NCBI GenBank assembly: GCA_949066965.1
Contig: CARTDA010000013.1
Coordinates: forward strand, 1 to 64,000
Direction of reading: 5' to 3'
DNA from: COE1 sp949066965
Lineage (GTDB): Bacteria; Bacillota; Clostridia; Lachnospirales; Lachnospiraceae
DNA: 64,000 nt
Shown here one piece after another: positions 16,153 to 24,760 of this stretch; the first letter of the stretch is position 1, and each line of letters opens with the position of its first letter. Both the position numbers and the translations under genes were made by a program. The notes beneath the pieces were generated by a model, which searched no databases, was not told the origin of the DNA, and saw nothing but the letters and a program-made list of their open reading frames with translations.

Positions 16153-18540
16153 ATGCAAAACAAAGGCTGGATAGGCGCCGTGGCTTTTGGGGCGGGCGCT
16201 GTTTTTTTATTTAGTATCTGTACTGGAATTTTTTCGGACAAAAAGACAGAGGGCGAACGATTAAAGGCAGATATTATCGCAGACTGTGCCGTGTGGGAAG
16301 AACGTCATGGCAGGGAGGAAACCCTGCCTGTAGGACTCCTCGCAGAACTGCTGGATTATGCGGCAGGGGAACAATATATGGATGCACTTGCGGCATACCG
16401 CGACGAATCCCTTCTGTGTACCGTGGAGGAGCTGCGGGCGGCGTGCCCTTCCTACCGGACAATCATCGAGCAGACTGTTGCGCACGAACAGGGGAAAAAG
16501 GAACGGCTCGACGAGGAGCGGATATACCGTCTGGAACGAAACGGAAAAAATTGTTTTCTTTTGTTCTGGGATATATATGATGCGGAGACAGTATGGATGA
16601 AACCCCTGCTGCTGGAGGAGGGGGACAATGGGTGGATGATGGAAGGGGCATCGGGTCTTTATGGAATTAAGGGGGAGTTTGAACTTTTTTCAAGGGTCGA
16701 GGATGGTCAGAAGCAATATTATGTGCTGTGTGCATACACCAATATGCTTACCATATCCCGGCTGACCAATTTGCCCGATGGTGTGTTCGCGGATGGGGAG
16801 ACGGTAAAAATCATCCAGACAGACGTGGTGTCGGAAACACTTTACAGAAAGCGGTGGAGCAGCCTGGCGTCACAGGTGGAGGACTATGTGCAGGAGAACC
16901 TTGAGCTCTTTGCGTGGCGGTACCGGGAAGGTGCAGACATATGGGGGGACGAGGAGATGACACAGCTGCCGGAGGAAGAGTTCCGGGCAGACAGTTATGG
17001 CGGGTATGTGTATGTTGATTACGACAATGATGGCAAAAGGGAGCTTTTTTACAGGGATGCCGAAAGGATAGGACAGGTGGCTGAGGACGACGGAGCGTAT
17101 CAGGCATTCCCTGCGGAATTGGACTGCACTGGCATGAAGCGGATATGGTTTGCTGAATTTGATGGGAAAGTTGTGACCTTTCAGCTTCTGGAACAGGAGC
17201 CATCCGGGCTGGTCATCCAGGCATTGATATATGAAGAAGGAACGACAACGCAGCTGTATTCCGGCCAGGTTGACTTTGTGCGGAAGGCTGGTGTTGTGGA
17301 TTATACGCCTGCTTACTGGGAGGCGTTTGACTTTAATGGTGTGACGGTGCGCAAAACACAGGATATCTGGCTGCAGCCGCAGATTCAGGAGCGGGTGCAG
17401 AAAGAGCAGGAGGATAGGACAATTGTGCCATGCAGGAAGGAGGATGTGCCGTTTCCGGAGGGACTGCTCATGCTGCTGCGTGAACAGGCACAGGCAGGGC
17501 TGTACGGCAGGAAATCGGTGTATCCGCAGTCCTGCCGGGTGGACTTATTGAAGGACACTGATCTTTTTTTACAGCAGATGGGAAAGCGCCTGCGGGAGGA
17601 CAAGTATTACTGGGAATGCAAGTGGGCATATCACTGGACTGCGGAAGATGGAAGTGAAAACTTCATTTCCTGCGTGAATTATTCATTGGCAAAGGACAGC
17701 ATCGAGTGGTGGAAGCTCGCGGAGGGTGAAGTGCAGGAGCATGCCTATATCATGGAGACGGCGACCGATTCCCAGCTGATTGACTATGAGGGACAGCTCT
17801 ACTGTGTGACAGATTTTGGCAGGAGTTATGGCGCGCGTGGCGGCAGCAGTGTGGAGATGCAAGTCATTGAAATGAACAGACTTGAGGACTGGCGCGCCAC
17901 ATGGTTTACCATAAGCAGTGCTGCCTCGGAATTGCAGGATTTCACGTGCATTCCGCTGTACGAGGAGGAAGGCTTATGCAGGGAAATCAGAGATTATATT
18001 GAGGAATGCTATGAAGCAGTCGGAGAGTCCTGTGTAAATGGCAGCGTTGAACTTTTTTCCGCTTCCGGAGAGACGGCGTGTACCAAGGCACAGGAGCGGA
18101 TACTGCGGAACCTGTCGGATGGCAGCGTGACCAAGTATGCACAGACATATTATTTCACTGCCGACATAGATAACGATGGCATAATGGAATATGCCAAGGC
18201 AGACTGGTGGCATGGATGGGTAGTGACGTTTTATGAACAGGAAAACGGTGATTTTAGCGTGATACCGTTTGAGAGCGTGGTCAATACGCCGGTCAGGGAA
18301 CAGGAGACACTGGCAGTAGTGTCCGGCCTAAGCCAGGTATGGTGCAAAGAGCTGGGCGGCGTGACATATTTGTTCACTGCCGAAAATTTGTGGGATTCAC
18401 CGGATTTGGTACTGCGTGTCAGGATGCTGAAGGAGGATGCTCTGGCTGATAAGGCAGTTTATCTGCTCAAGGCAAATATGGCAGAGACCAGCAGTCCATG
18501 GTGGGAACTGGCGGTGGAACCGGATGAGCCGGTTGGATGA
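16153..18540 (+). CDS. Large membrane-anchored exported protein, function unknown
   Basis: A 795-residue protein with an N-terminal hydrophobic segment (about residues 4-22, WIGAVAFGAGAVFLFSICTG) and no lipobox, so it is probably an N-anchored or secreted extracytoplasmic protein. The rest is acidic and rich in Trp/Tyr and beta-strand-like stretches. Two calcium-loop-like motifs occur, YVDYDNDGKRELFYRD (about 288) and TADIDNDGIMEYAKAD (about 675), similar to FG-GAP/VCBS DxDxDG loops. Both precede strands, suggesting two beta-propeller-like blades. The ATG at 16153 follows AGGAGAGG; an ATG at 16117 lacks a comparable site. No catalytic family recognised. Confidence 0.65.
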   Translation: MQNKGWIGAVAFGAGAVFLFSICTGIFSDKKTEGERLKADIIADCAVWEERHGREETLPVGLLAELLDYAAGEQYMDALAAYRDESLLCTVEELRAACPSYRTIIEQTVAHEQGKKERLDEERIYRLERNGKNCFLLFWDIYDAETVWMKPLLLEEGDNGWMMEGASGLYGIKGEFELFSRVEDGQKQYYVLCAYTNMLTISRLTNLPDGVFADGETVKIIQTDVVSETLYRKRWSSLASQVEDYVQENLELFAWRYREGADIWGDEEMTQLPEEEFRADSYGGYVYVDYDNDGKRELFYRDAERIGQVAEDDGAYQAFPAELDCTGMKRIWFAEFDGKVVTFQLLEQEPSGLVIQALIYEEGTTTQLYSGQVDFVRKAGVVDYTPAYWEAFDFNGVTVRKTQDIWLQPQIQERVQKEQEDRTIVPCRKEDVPFPEGLLMLLREQAQAGLYGRKSVYPQSCRVDLLKDTDLFLQQMGKRLREDKYYWECKWAYHWTAEDGSENFISCVNYSLAKDSIEWWKLAEGEVQEHAYIMETATDSQLIDYEGQLYCVTDFGRSYGARGGSSVEMQVIEMNRLEDWRATWFTISSAASELQDFTCIPLYEEEGLCREIRDYIEECYEAVGESCVNGSVELFSASGETACTKAQERILRNLSDGSVTKYAQTYYFTADIDNDGIMEYAKADWWHGWVVTFYEQENGDFSVIPFESVVNTPVREQETLAVVSGLSQVWCKELGGVTYLFTAENLWDSPDLVLRVRMLKEDALADKAVYLLKANMAETSSPWWELAVEPDEPVG

Positions 18541-18634
18541 GGATAAAAACGGTGCTTATCCGTTTGACAGAATCCCCATGTCGTGGTACGGTATAGGAAT
18601 GAACATGAAACGGAGTTTCAGAAAGGTGTAGGAA

Positions 18635-19537
18635 ATGGAATACAATAAGAAAGTAGGCGCCGGAAGAAAATTTGTGGAAGGAATCGCCCTGAGTTTTGAG
18701 ATTATGGTATTGTTTGTCATGCTGCAGGTCATACTTACGGTTGCGGTCATGCTTGCACTTATCTCGGCATATGTGGTAAATGAGGGCGGGGAGTACGATT
18801 ATTATGGCGCGATGCTGTTCGTCTCCGGTGTGTTGTCAAAGGATAATTTCATGGTCATGCTCACCGTTGTGACAACAGCGGTATCGGCGGCATTTTCGGT
18901 AAGTATTTACTGGGCAGTGTGGGGGCGGAAAAAGTCATGGCAGGATAAACAGTACCTGAAGGAAAAGGTGCTGCGCGCAAAGCCGGTGGCAATGATTTGC
19001 ATTGCATCTGTCGGGCTGTATTATCTGGCAATCCTGATTGCGGCAGTCATAGCGGTGGTCAGCCCTGACACAATGGAGGAATACAATGAAATGATGGAAT
19101 CGGCGCTCGGCGGAAACCAGGTGCTCGCGATGCTTGCGGCAGTGCTTCTGGCTCCTGTCAATGAGGAGTGCATCATGAGGGGGCTGATTTTGAAGAATCT
19201 GCAAAGATTTTTCTCCACACCGGTTGTCATTATCATTCAGGCGGTTATGTTCGGTATCTTTCATGGAAACTGGGTGCAGGGACTTTATGTGATTCCGGTC
19301 GGGGCGGCGCTTGGCTATGTGGCGATAAAGAGCCGGTCGGTAATTCCATGTATCGGAATGCATTTGTTTTACAATTTTCTCTCCTTTATCGTGGGACTTC
19401 TGCCGGAGTTCTGCCAGACGGGATTTTTTGCGATTGCGGCAGTGGTTGTGTGCACCGCGGCGGTGTGGCTTATGGGCAGACAGTACAACAATCCGGCAGA
19501 TATACTGGCGGTCGAAAAGACCGACCGCCCAGTATAA
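18635..19537 (+). CDS. CPBP-family intramembrane glutamic protease
   Basis: A 300-residue polytopic membrane protein of the Abi/CAAX-processing type. Four conserved elements are visible: the Glu177-Glu178-xxx-Arg182 motif (NEECIMRG), His210 in FGIFHGNW, and His243-xxx-Asn247 in GMHLFYNF. Family members cleave prenylated or bacteriocin-like substrates or regulate membrane signalling; the substrate here is unknown. The last twelve codons and stop come from a 37-bp palindromic repeat (19501-19537), so the native C-terminus was probably replaced or extended. AAAGGTG precedes the ATG. It is followed 39 bp later by a MATE transporter gene. Confidence 0.88.
   Translation: MEYNKKVGAGRKFVEGIALSFEIMVLFVMLQVILTVAVMLALISAYVVNEGGEYDYYGAMLFVSGVLSKDNFMVMLTVVTTAVSAAFSVSIYWAVWGRKKSWQDKQYLKEKVLRAKPVAMICIASVGLYYLAILIAAVIAVVSPDTMEEYNEMMESALGGNQVLAMLAAVLLAPVNEECIMRGLILKNLQRFFSTPVVIIIQAVMFGIFHGNWVQGLYVIPVGAALGYVAIKSRSVIPCIGMHLFYNFLSFIVGLLPEFCQTGFFAIAAVVVCTAAVWLMGRQYNNPADILAVEKTDRPV
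19501..19537. repeat. TATACTG palindrome supplying the CPBP gene 3' end
   Basis: TATACTGGCGGTC and GACCGCCCAGTATA arms enclose GAAAAGACC and pair perfectly except for one bulged base. The element is translated as the tail ILAVEKTDRPV, and its final TAA is the stop codon. Confidence 0.8.
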
Positions 19538-19576
19538 AGTTATGGATTTCAGAAATAAACAGAGGGTGAGTGGCTT

Positions 19577-20965
19577 ATGGCAAACATCAAAACGGATAAA
19601 CGGACAGGGCTTTTTGAGAGTGTGCCGATACCAAGGGCGGTTGTGGCGCTGTGCGTGCCCACCATTATCAGCTCGCTTGTGATGGTGCTCTACAATCTTG
19701 CAGACACGTATTTTGTGGGAATATTAAACGACCCTGTACAGAACGCGGCGGTCACGCTTGCAGGACCTGTCCTGCTTGCATTCAACGCAGTCAACAACCT
19801 GTTTGGCGTGGGCAGCTCGAGCATGATGAGCAGGGCGCTCGGGCGGAAGGATTACGATACCGTCCATAGAAGTTCTGCGTTTGGTTTTTACTGTGCACTG
19901 CTTTGTGGCGTCATTTTCTCGGCTGCCTGCACAGTCGGCAAGACGCCGCTTCTGGCGCTTCTGGGCGCGGACGAGGTGACGACGCAGGCGACTTCGGATT
20001 ATATGCTGTGGACGGTGTCCTGCGGTGCGGTGCCTGCCATACTGAATGTCGTGCTGGCGTACATGGTGCGCGCGGAGGGCGCGGCGCTTCACGCAAGCAT
20101 TGGCACGATGAGCGGGTGTCTTTTGAATATTGTGCTGGATCCGGTTTTTATCCTGCCGTGGGGACTTGACATGGGCGCGGCGGGAGCGGGGCTTGCCACT
20201 TTTATCTCAAACTGTGTGGCGTGTGCGTATTTCTTTGTGCTGATATATGTCAGGAGAAATACGACCTGTGTCTGCATTCGTCCGGATAAATTCTGCCTGC
20301 GCAAGGCAATCGTGCTTGGTGTGTGCGGTGTCGGAATCCCGGCATCCATACAGAACCTGCTGAATGTGACTGGCATGACAATCCTGAATAATTTCACGTC
20401 GGTTTTTGGCGCGGACGCCGTGGCGGCGATGGGTATTACACAGAAAATATACATGGTGCCGATGTATGTGTGCATGGGCGTCTCGCAGGGAATCATGCCG
20501 CTGGTCAGCTATAATTATGCCAGCGGGAACCAGAAGCGCATGAAGTCGGCAGTTGTGTTTGCAGGGGGAATCAGCGTCGGGTTTATCACTGCGGCGGCGG
20601 TCTTCCTTTTTGCGGGCGCCAATGGCGTCGTGAAGTTTTTTATGGACAATCCGTCAATTATCGCATATGGAATCCGGTTTATGCGAGGATTTTGTCTGGG
20701 GCTGCCGTTTTTGTGCATGGACTTTCTTGCTGTCGGCGTATTCCAGGCGCTCGGCTTTGGCAAAAATGCGCTGATTTTTGCGATCATGCGGAAAATCGTG
20801 CTCGAGATACCGGCGCTGTATCTTCTGAACCACCTGTTTCCGCTCTATGGACTTGCCTATGCGCAGTTTGTGGCGGAGTTCGTACTCGCCATTGCCGCGG
20901 TTGTGGAGCTGCTTGTGATATTCAGGAGACTTGGCAGGAAGACGGCGTATGTTGAGGATGTATAG
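19577..20965 (+). CDS. MATE-family efflux transporter
   Basis: A 462-residue membrane protein with about twelve hydrophobic segments in two related halves, of the NorM/DinF/MepA type. These are cation-coupled exporters of drugs or metabolites. Supporting motifs include the opening VPIISSLVMVLYNLADTYFVG-like segment (residues 20-45), FGVGSSSMMSRALG at the first repeat and the counterpart GVSQGIMPLVSYNYASGN in the second half. Start codon with GAGGGTGAG upstream. It lies between the CPBP protease and DUF2339 genes, same strand, 17 bp from the latter. Substrate not predictable. Confidence 0.92.
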   Translation: MANIKTDKRTGLFESVPIPRAVVALCVPTIISSLVMVLYNLADTYFVGILNDPVQNAAVTLAGPVLLAFNAVNNLFGVGSSSMMSRALGRKDYDTVHRSSAFGFYCALLCGVIFSAACTVGKTPLLALLGADEVTTQATSDYMLWTVSCGAVPAILNVVLAYMVRAEGAALHASIGTMSGCLLNIVLDPVFILPWGLDMGAAGAGLATFISNCVACAYFFVLIYVRRNTTCVCIRPDKFCLRKAIVLGVCGVGIPASIQNLLNVTGMTILNNFTSVFGADAVAAMGITQKIYMVPMYVCMGVSQGIMPLVSYNYASGNQKRMKSAVVFAGGISVGFITAAAVFLFAGANGVVKFFMDNPSIIAYGIRFMRGFCLGLPFLCMDFLAVGVFQALGFGKNALIFAIMRKIVLEIPALYLLNHLFPLYGLAYAQFVAEFVLAIAAVVELLVIFRRLGRKTAYVEDV

Positions 20966-20982
20966 AATAGGGGTTAAGCTGC

Positions 20983-23217
20983 GTGAGACAGATAGAAATA
21001 GATATACTCAATTTTGAAAATAAGCTGCTGCAGGACAGAAGACAGCTGAACGACCTGATTTACCTGTGCCGGCAGGAGCCAGACAGCCAGGATATCATTC
21101 TGGGCAAGCTTCAGAATATACGACAAGAAATGGATTATATGGAAAGCCAGCTCGACATGCTGCACAAGGCGCTGCGCAGGGATACGGCAACAGCTGGCAA
21201 CACGGAGAATGTTACCGTGCCGCAGCCGGACTTGCGATGCGTGCCAGACATGGATTCTGAGAACACGCCAGTCTTTTCCATGCCGCAGGAGAAGGTCACT
21301 TCGGATGAAACCGAGAGAAATTCTGAGAACACGCCAGTCTTTTCCATGCCGCAGGAACAGCCGCGGCAGGCGCAGCCACTGACAGGAAAGGGAGATTCAG
21401 AAAAAAGGGATTTGGAAAAGACGTTTGGTAGGTTCTGGATGGGCGTGATTGCATCAGGCATGGTGTTTATCAGCTTTATCTTCTTCGCAGTCGTACTTCT
21501 TCCAGTCCTGACAGACGGCATGAAAATTGGTGCAATGTTTCTGGTCAGCTTTATATTTCTGGGGGTAGGGCTGGCGAAGCTGGGCGTGGACAGTGAAAAC
21601 AAATTTTATCTGGCGTTGTGCGGCTGTGGCGTGGGGGCAGTCTATATATCCATACTGGTCACCAACATATATTTTAAGGCAGTCAGTGACATTGTGCTGT
21701 ATCTGCTGCTGCTTGTATGGGCGGCGGGCGTGTGCTGCCTGCGTCGCAGGGAAACGATATTGTTTCAGCTGATTGGGCAGATTGGAATAACAGTTGCGGT
21801 TAATTTTGGGTGCAGGGTGTGCAGTCAGGAGCCGGATGCAGCCAGGGTTCTTATGCTGTCAATGTTTTATGTGGTGTCCTCCATGGTATTTATGGCAGCC
21901 CACTACCAGAAAACGCTGACAAAAAACTGGATTAGTCTTGTGTTTAACCTGGTTAATCTGGGACAGCTGCTGGTAATGCTGGCAGAGCAGCCGGACGGTT
22001 TTATGATAAAGGCGGTTTCACTACTCCTGTTGGTGTATGTGGCTTTGTTCTTCCTGTTCTGTTGCCGGTGTGAAGTGTCAAGGAACGGTGCCGGGTTTGC
22101 CATTATCACTGTTGTCTGCGTGGTTTTTACTATGTATATATTTGATGTCATATTTCAGAATGTGCCGTCAGGATCGGTTATGGGCGGCATCGCGTCGCTT
22201 GCCGTCTGTATCTTGTCCCTGGTCGTGGCGGAGCGAAGGCTTTCCGGGGAGGCATCATTGGGAAGGGCGGTCATACAAATTGCGGCGATGGCGCTGATGG
22301 GGTATATTGTCTGTAACTTGGAAATTTTGGACAGGCATATTTACCTTGCACTGCTGATGCTGCCGTTTCTGGCTGCGGGCTTTCTCAAAAAGAACTGGTA
22401 TTTCCGGTGTGGCAGCCTGGTTTATATGTGTTATTTCCAATTCCACATGGGGATGGATAACCCGGAGAAAATGCTGTGGGGATTTCTGTATTTCGGGATG
22501 CTCCTGTACTTTATGCTGCGGGAGAAGGAGCAGTACCATGTGTTTTTCAAGCTGTCCGCGTATGTCCTGCTCCTGATAAAGCTGTCTGCTGACTGTGTAT
22601 ACATAATGAGTCTTTTCGACAAGGGGACGTATGCCGGAATAACGCTGTGCTGTGTCGTGGCGGGCGGCATCAACATGGCAATGTCACGGTCTGGGAGGAT
22701 GGGGAAAAATCCCCTGACGGGAATTTTGGAGCCGGAAACGATAGGGACATTGTATGTGATACATGCAATTCAGATGTGCATTATCGTTGTGCAGATTCTG
22801 TTTCCGCCTGGGGAGCGGGCAGGCATTGTAACCATTCCGTGGGCGCTGGTACTGTTTATGGCAAACACGAGAAAGCTGCTGGCGGAAAAGAAGGACACGC
22901 GTGCTGGTTATTATATCGGAATGAAATTCACGGTACTGCTGTTGGCGGTCCTGTCATCCTTTGACATTTCAGGTGTTCCTGTCAGCATATGCTGTTTCGT
23001 GCTTGCTGTTGCCTGCATTGTCGCCGGATTTTATGTGAAATGCAGGTCGCTGCGCGTATATGGCTTGCTGCTGTCCATGCTCAGCGTGTTTAAGCTTTCC
23101 CTGGTGGATATTGCCCTGGGAGGCTTGCTGCAGCTTGCCGCAGGTTTCTTTGTGGCGGGCATCCTGTGCTTTGTGATTAGCAGGATATATAACATGATAG
23201 ATGAGGAGCTTTGTTAA
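20983..23217 (+). CDS. DUF2339 polytopic membrane protein
   Basis: A 744-residue protein starting with GTG after AGGGG. Residues 1-60 form a coiled coil (repeated Leu/Arg/Gln heptads). A hydrophilic linker has two copies of SENTPVFSMPQE, encoded by a 37-bp exact direct repeat. From about residue 150 there are some 18-20 transmembrane segments. This N-terminal coiled coil plus very many helices is the DUF2339 layout; its function is unknown. The repeat implies recent slippage or recombination in the linker, where length change is tolerated. It is part of a same-strand run with the MATE and cvfB genes. Confidence 0.8.
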   Translation: MRQIEIDILNFENKLLQDRRQLNDLIYLCRQEPDSQDIILGKLQNIRQEMDYMESQLDMLHKALRRDTATAGNTENVTVPQPDLRCVPDMDSENTPVFSMPQEKVTSDETERNSENTPVFSMPQEQPRQAQPLTGKGDSEKRDLEKTFGRFWMGVIASGMVFISFIFFAVVLLPVLTDGMKIGAMFLVSFIFLGVGLAKLGVDSENKFYLALCGCGVGAVYISILVTNIYFKAVSDIVLYLLLLVWAAGVCCLRRRETILFQLIGQIGITVAVNFGCRVCSQEPDAARVLMLSMFYVVSSMVFMAAHYQKTLTKNWISLVFNLVNLGQLLVMLAEQPDGFMIKAVSLLLLVYVALFFLFCCRCEVSRNGAGFAIITVVCVVFTMYIFDVIFQNVPSGSVMGGIASLAVCILSLVVAERRLSGEASLGRAVIQIAAMALMGYIVCNLEILDRHIYLALLMLPFLAAGFLKKNWYFRCGSLVYMCYFQFHMGMDNPEKMLWGFLYFGMLLYFMLREKEQYHVFFKLSAYVLLLIKLSADCVYIMSLFDKGTYAGITLCCVVAGGINMAMSRSGRMGKNPLTGILEPETIGTLYVIHAIQMCIIVVQILFPPGERAGIVTIPWALVLFMANTRKLLAEKKDTRAGYYIGMKFTVLLLAVLSSFDISGVPVSICCFVLAVACIVAGFYVKCRSLRVYGLLLSMLSVFKLSLVDIALGGLLQLAAGFFVAGILCFVISRIYNMIDEELC
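21254..21356 (+). repeat. 37-bp direct repeat inside the DUF2339 gene
   Basis: The 37-bp units at 21254-21290 and 21320-21356 are identical, spaced 66 bp (22 codons) start to start, and stay in frame. They encode SENTPVFSMPQE twice. Confidence 0.9.
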
Positions 23218-23279
23218 AAAATTTATTGATTCGTGCCTGCAGCGTGAAGGCGGCAGGCTGAGAGAAAGGCATGGTTTTT

Positions 23280-24122
23280 ATGTTTGAATTAGGAAAGAAA
23301 CAGTCACTGATGATTGTGAAGGAACTGGATTTTGGCGTGTATCTCGGGGAGGAATTGAATGCGTCCATGGACGACAGGGTGCTCCTGCCGAAAAAACAGG
23401 TGCCGCAGGGCAGTAAGATTGGTGATGAGATTGAGGTATTTTTGTATAAGGATTCAAAGGACAGAATCATAGCGACGACAAATTCGCCGCTCCTGTGTGT
23501 CGGCGAGGTCGGAAAGCTCCGGGTTTCGCAGGTGACAAGGATTGGCGCGTTCCTGGACTGGGGGCTTGAGAAGGATGTCCTTCTTCCGTTTAAGGAACAG
23601 ACCATACAGGTCAAGGAGGGCGACGAGGTGCTTGCCGCCATTTATGTGGACAAGAGCAGCCGCCTTGCCGCGACCATGAAGGTGTACCACTATCTTCAGC
23701 TGGGCGGCAGCGGATATGGGAAGGACGATGTCGTGCAAGGGACGGTGTATGAGGTGATAGAGAGCATGGGGGCGTTTGTCGCTGTCGACGACAGATTCTC
23801 CGCATTGATTCCCAACCGGGAGCTGTACGGCAGCATCAAGGTCGGCGATGTCGTGACTGCGCGTGTCACCAGCGTCAAGGAGGATGGAAAGCTTGACCTG
23901 AGCGTGCGGGAGAAGGCGTATCTGCAGATTGGAAAGGACGTGGAAAAGCTGGAAAAAATTATTGCGGAGTATGGCGGCGTGCTGCCATTTTCAGACAAGG
24001 CAAGTCCCGAGGTGATAAAGCGCGAGACGGGGATGAGCAAAAACGAGTTTAAGCGCGCCGTGGGAAACCTGCTCAAAAACGGAAAAATAATCATCAAGCC
24101 GGACTGCATCCGGATGAAGTGA
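23280..24122 (+). CDS. cvfB: S1-domain RNA-binding protein CvfB
   Basis: A 280-residue cytosolic protein with three tandem S1-like OB folds (about residues 1-65, 66-130, 145-210) and a C-terminal winged helix (about 220-280; SPEVIKRETGMSKNEFKRAVGNLLKNGKI). This is the CvfB layout. CvfB binds RNA and affects virulence gene expression in Staphylococcus. Two ATGs are possible: 23271 abuts AAAGG, whereas 23280 has a 10-nt spacer and begins at the family's usual MFELGKKQ-like position, so 23280 is used. A GC-rich hairpin follows the stop codon. Confidence 0.9.
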   Translation: MFELGKKQSLMIVKELDFGVYLGEELNASMDDRVLLPKKQVPQGSKIGDEIEVFLYKDSKDRIIATTNSPLLCVGEVGKLRVSQVTRIGAFLDWGLEKDVLLPFKEQTIQVKEGDEVLAAIYVDKSSRLAATMKVYHYLQLGGSGYGKDDVVQGTVYEVIESMGAFVAVDDRFSALIPNRELYGSIKVGDVVTARVTSVKEDGKLDLSVREKAYLQIGKDVEKLEKIIAEYGGVLPFSDKASPEVIKRETGMSKNEFKRAVGNLLKNGKIIIKPDCIRMK

Positions 24123-24139
24123 TTTCACACGAAAGCAGG

Positions 24140-24183
24140 ACACGGCGGGCAGGGAAAAAAGGGTTTTCCGCTGCCCGCCGTGT
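24140..24183. terminator. GC-rich hairpin between convergent cvfB and yjfB
   Basis: ACACGGCGGGCAG pairs perfectly with CTGCCCGCCGTGT (13 bp) around an A/T-rich loop. There is no T-run on either side, so termination efficiency is uncertain. Position and strength suggest a bidirectional terminator. Confidence 0.55.
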
Positions 24184-24194
24184 CTGGCGCAGTC

Positions 24195-24386
24195 CTATAC
24201 GCTGATGTCGATATTTCCGCCAACAGCAGGGTTGACAGAAAGCTCCATGGCAGCAGCGTCAAGCATGTCTGTCAGGCTTGCTGAGACAGCTTCCGCCTGG
24301 TCCATGGTTTTTGCCAGCACAGCAGTCCCGACATCTGTCAGAAGATTTGCCTGTGCCATGCTCATTGAAAGAGCTGGTATATCCAT
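24195..24386 (-). CDS. yjfB: YjfB-family putative motility protein
   Basis: A 63-residue protein (MDIPALSMSMAQANLLTDVG and on) matching the small YjfB/PF14070 family, which in Bacillus is expressed with motility genes under sigma-D. Function is unknown. It has no signal peptide or membrane segment; the sequence is amphipathic and rich in Ala, Met and Ser. AAGGAGG lies 8 nt before the ATG. A sigma-D-like promoter is visible about 70 bp upstream. It is monocistronic, converging on cvfB. Confidence 0.85.
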   Translation of the reverse strand: MDIPALSMSMAQANLLTDVGTAVLAKTMDQAEAVSASLTDMLDAAAMELSVNPAVGGNIDISV

Positions 24387-24457
24387 ATTACCAACCTCCT
24401 TTTCTGGGGTGTACTGTTTATGGGCCTATATCATATAGGCACAAAACTACGATATAT

Positions 24458-24484
24458 ATTTCGGTAGAAAATTTCTAAAGTTTA
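24458..24484 (-). promoter_or_regulatory. Sigma-D (flagellar sigma-28) promoter of yjfB
   Basis: On the minus strand TAAA (24484-24481) is followed after 16 bp by CCGAAAT (24464-24458), close to the Bacillus pattern TAAA-N14/16-CCGATAT. It directs transcription into yjfB. The -35 TAAA overlaps the end of the palindrome at 24482-24519. Confidence 0.65.
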
Positions 24485-24519
24485 TACTGACTGTCAAAAA
24501 GACTGGACGCTTGGTATAA
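24482..24519. repeat. TATACTG palindrome (38 bp) upstream of yjfB
   Basis: TTATACTGACTGTC and GACGCTTGGTATAA-like arms enclose AAAAAGACTG. This is the most diverged full-length copy of the family; its end overlaps the -35 region of the yjfB promoter. The rest of the 24387-24760 gap is AT-rich with no gene seen. Confidence 0.65.
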
Positions 24520-24760
24520 AATGATGTGTGCAGCCGCATGCGGAAATACGCCGCAGGAAGAAAAAGCATATTTGTATATCTTGCATAAATGCCCAAATCA
24601 GCCTGTTTTTTGGAAAAAATATTTAAAAATGCATAAAAAAGTTGTCGTTACCTATAGATTTATTTGTATAAATATATTAAAATGAAAACAGAATGCAATG
24701 AAAAGGATCGGGTACAGTAATTATTTTTTGTGGATAATGTATAAGTAAGGAGAGTGGCAT

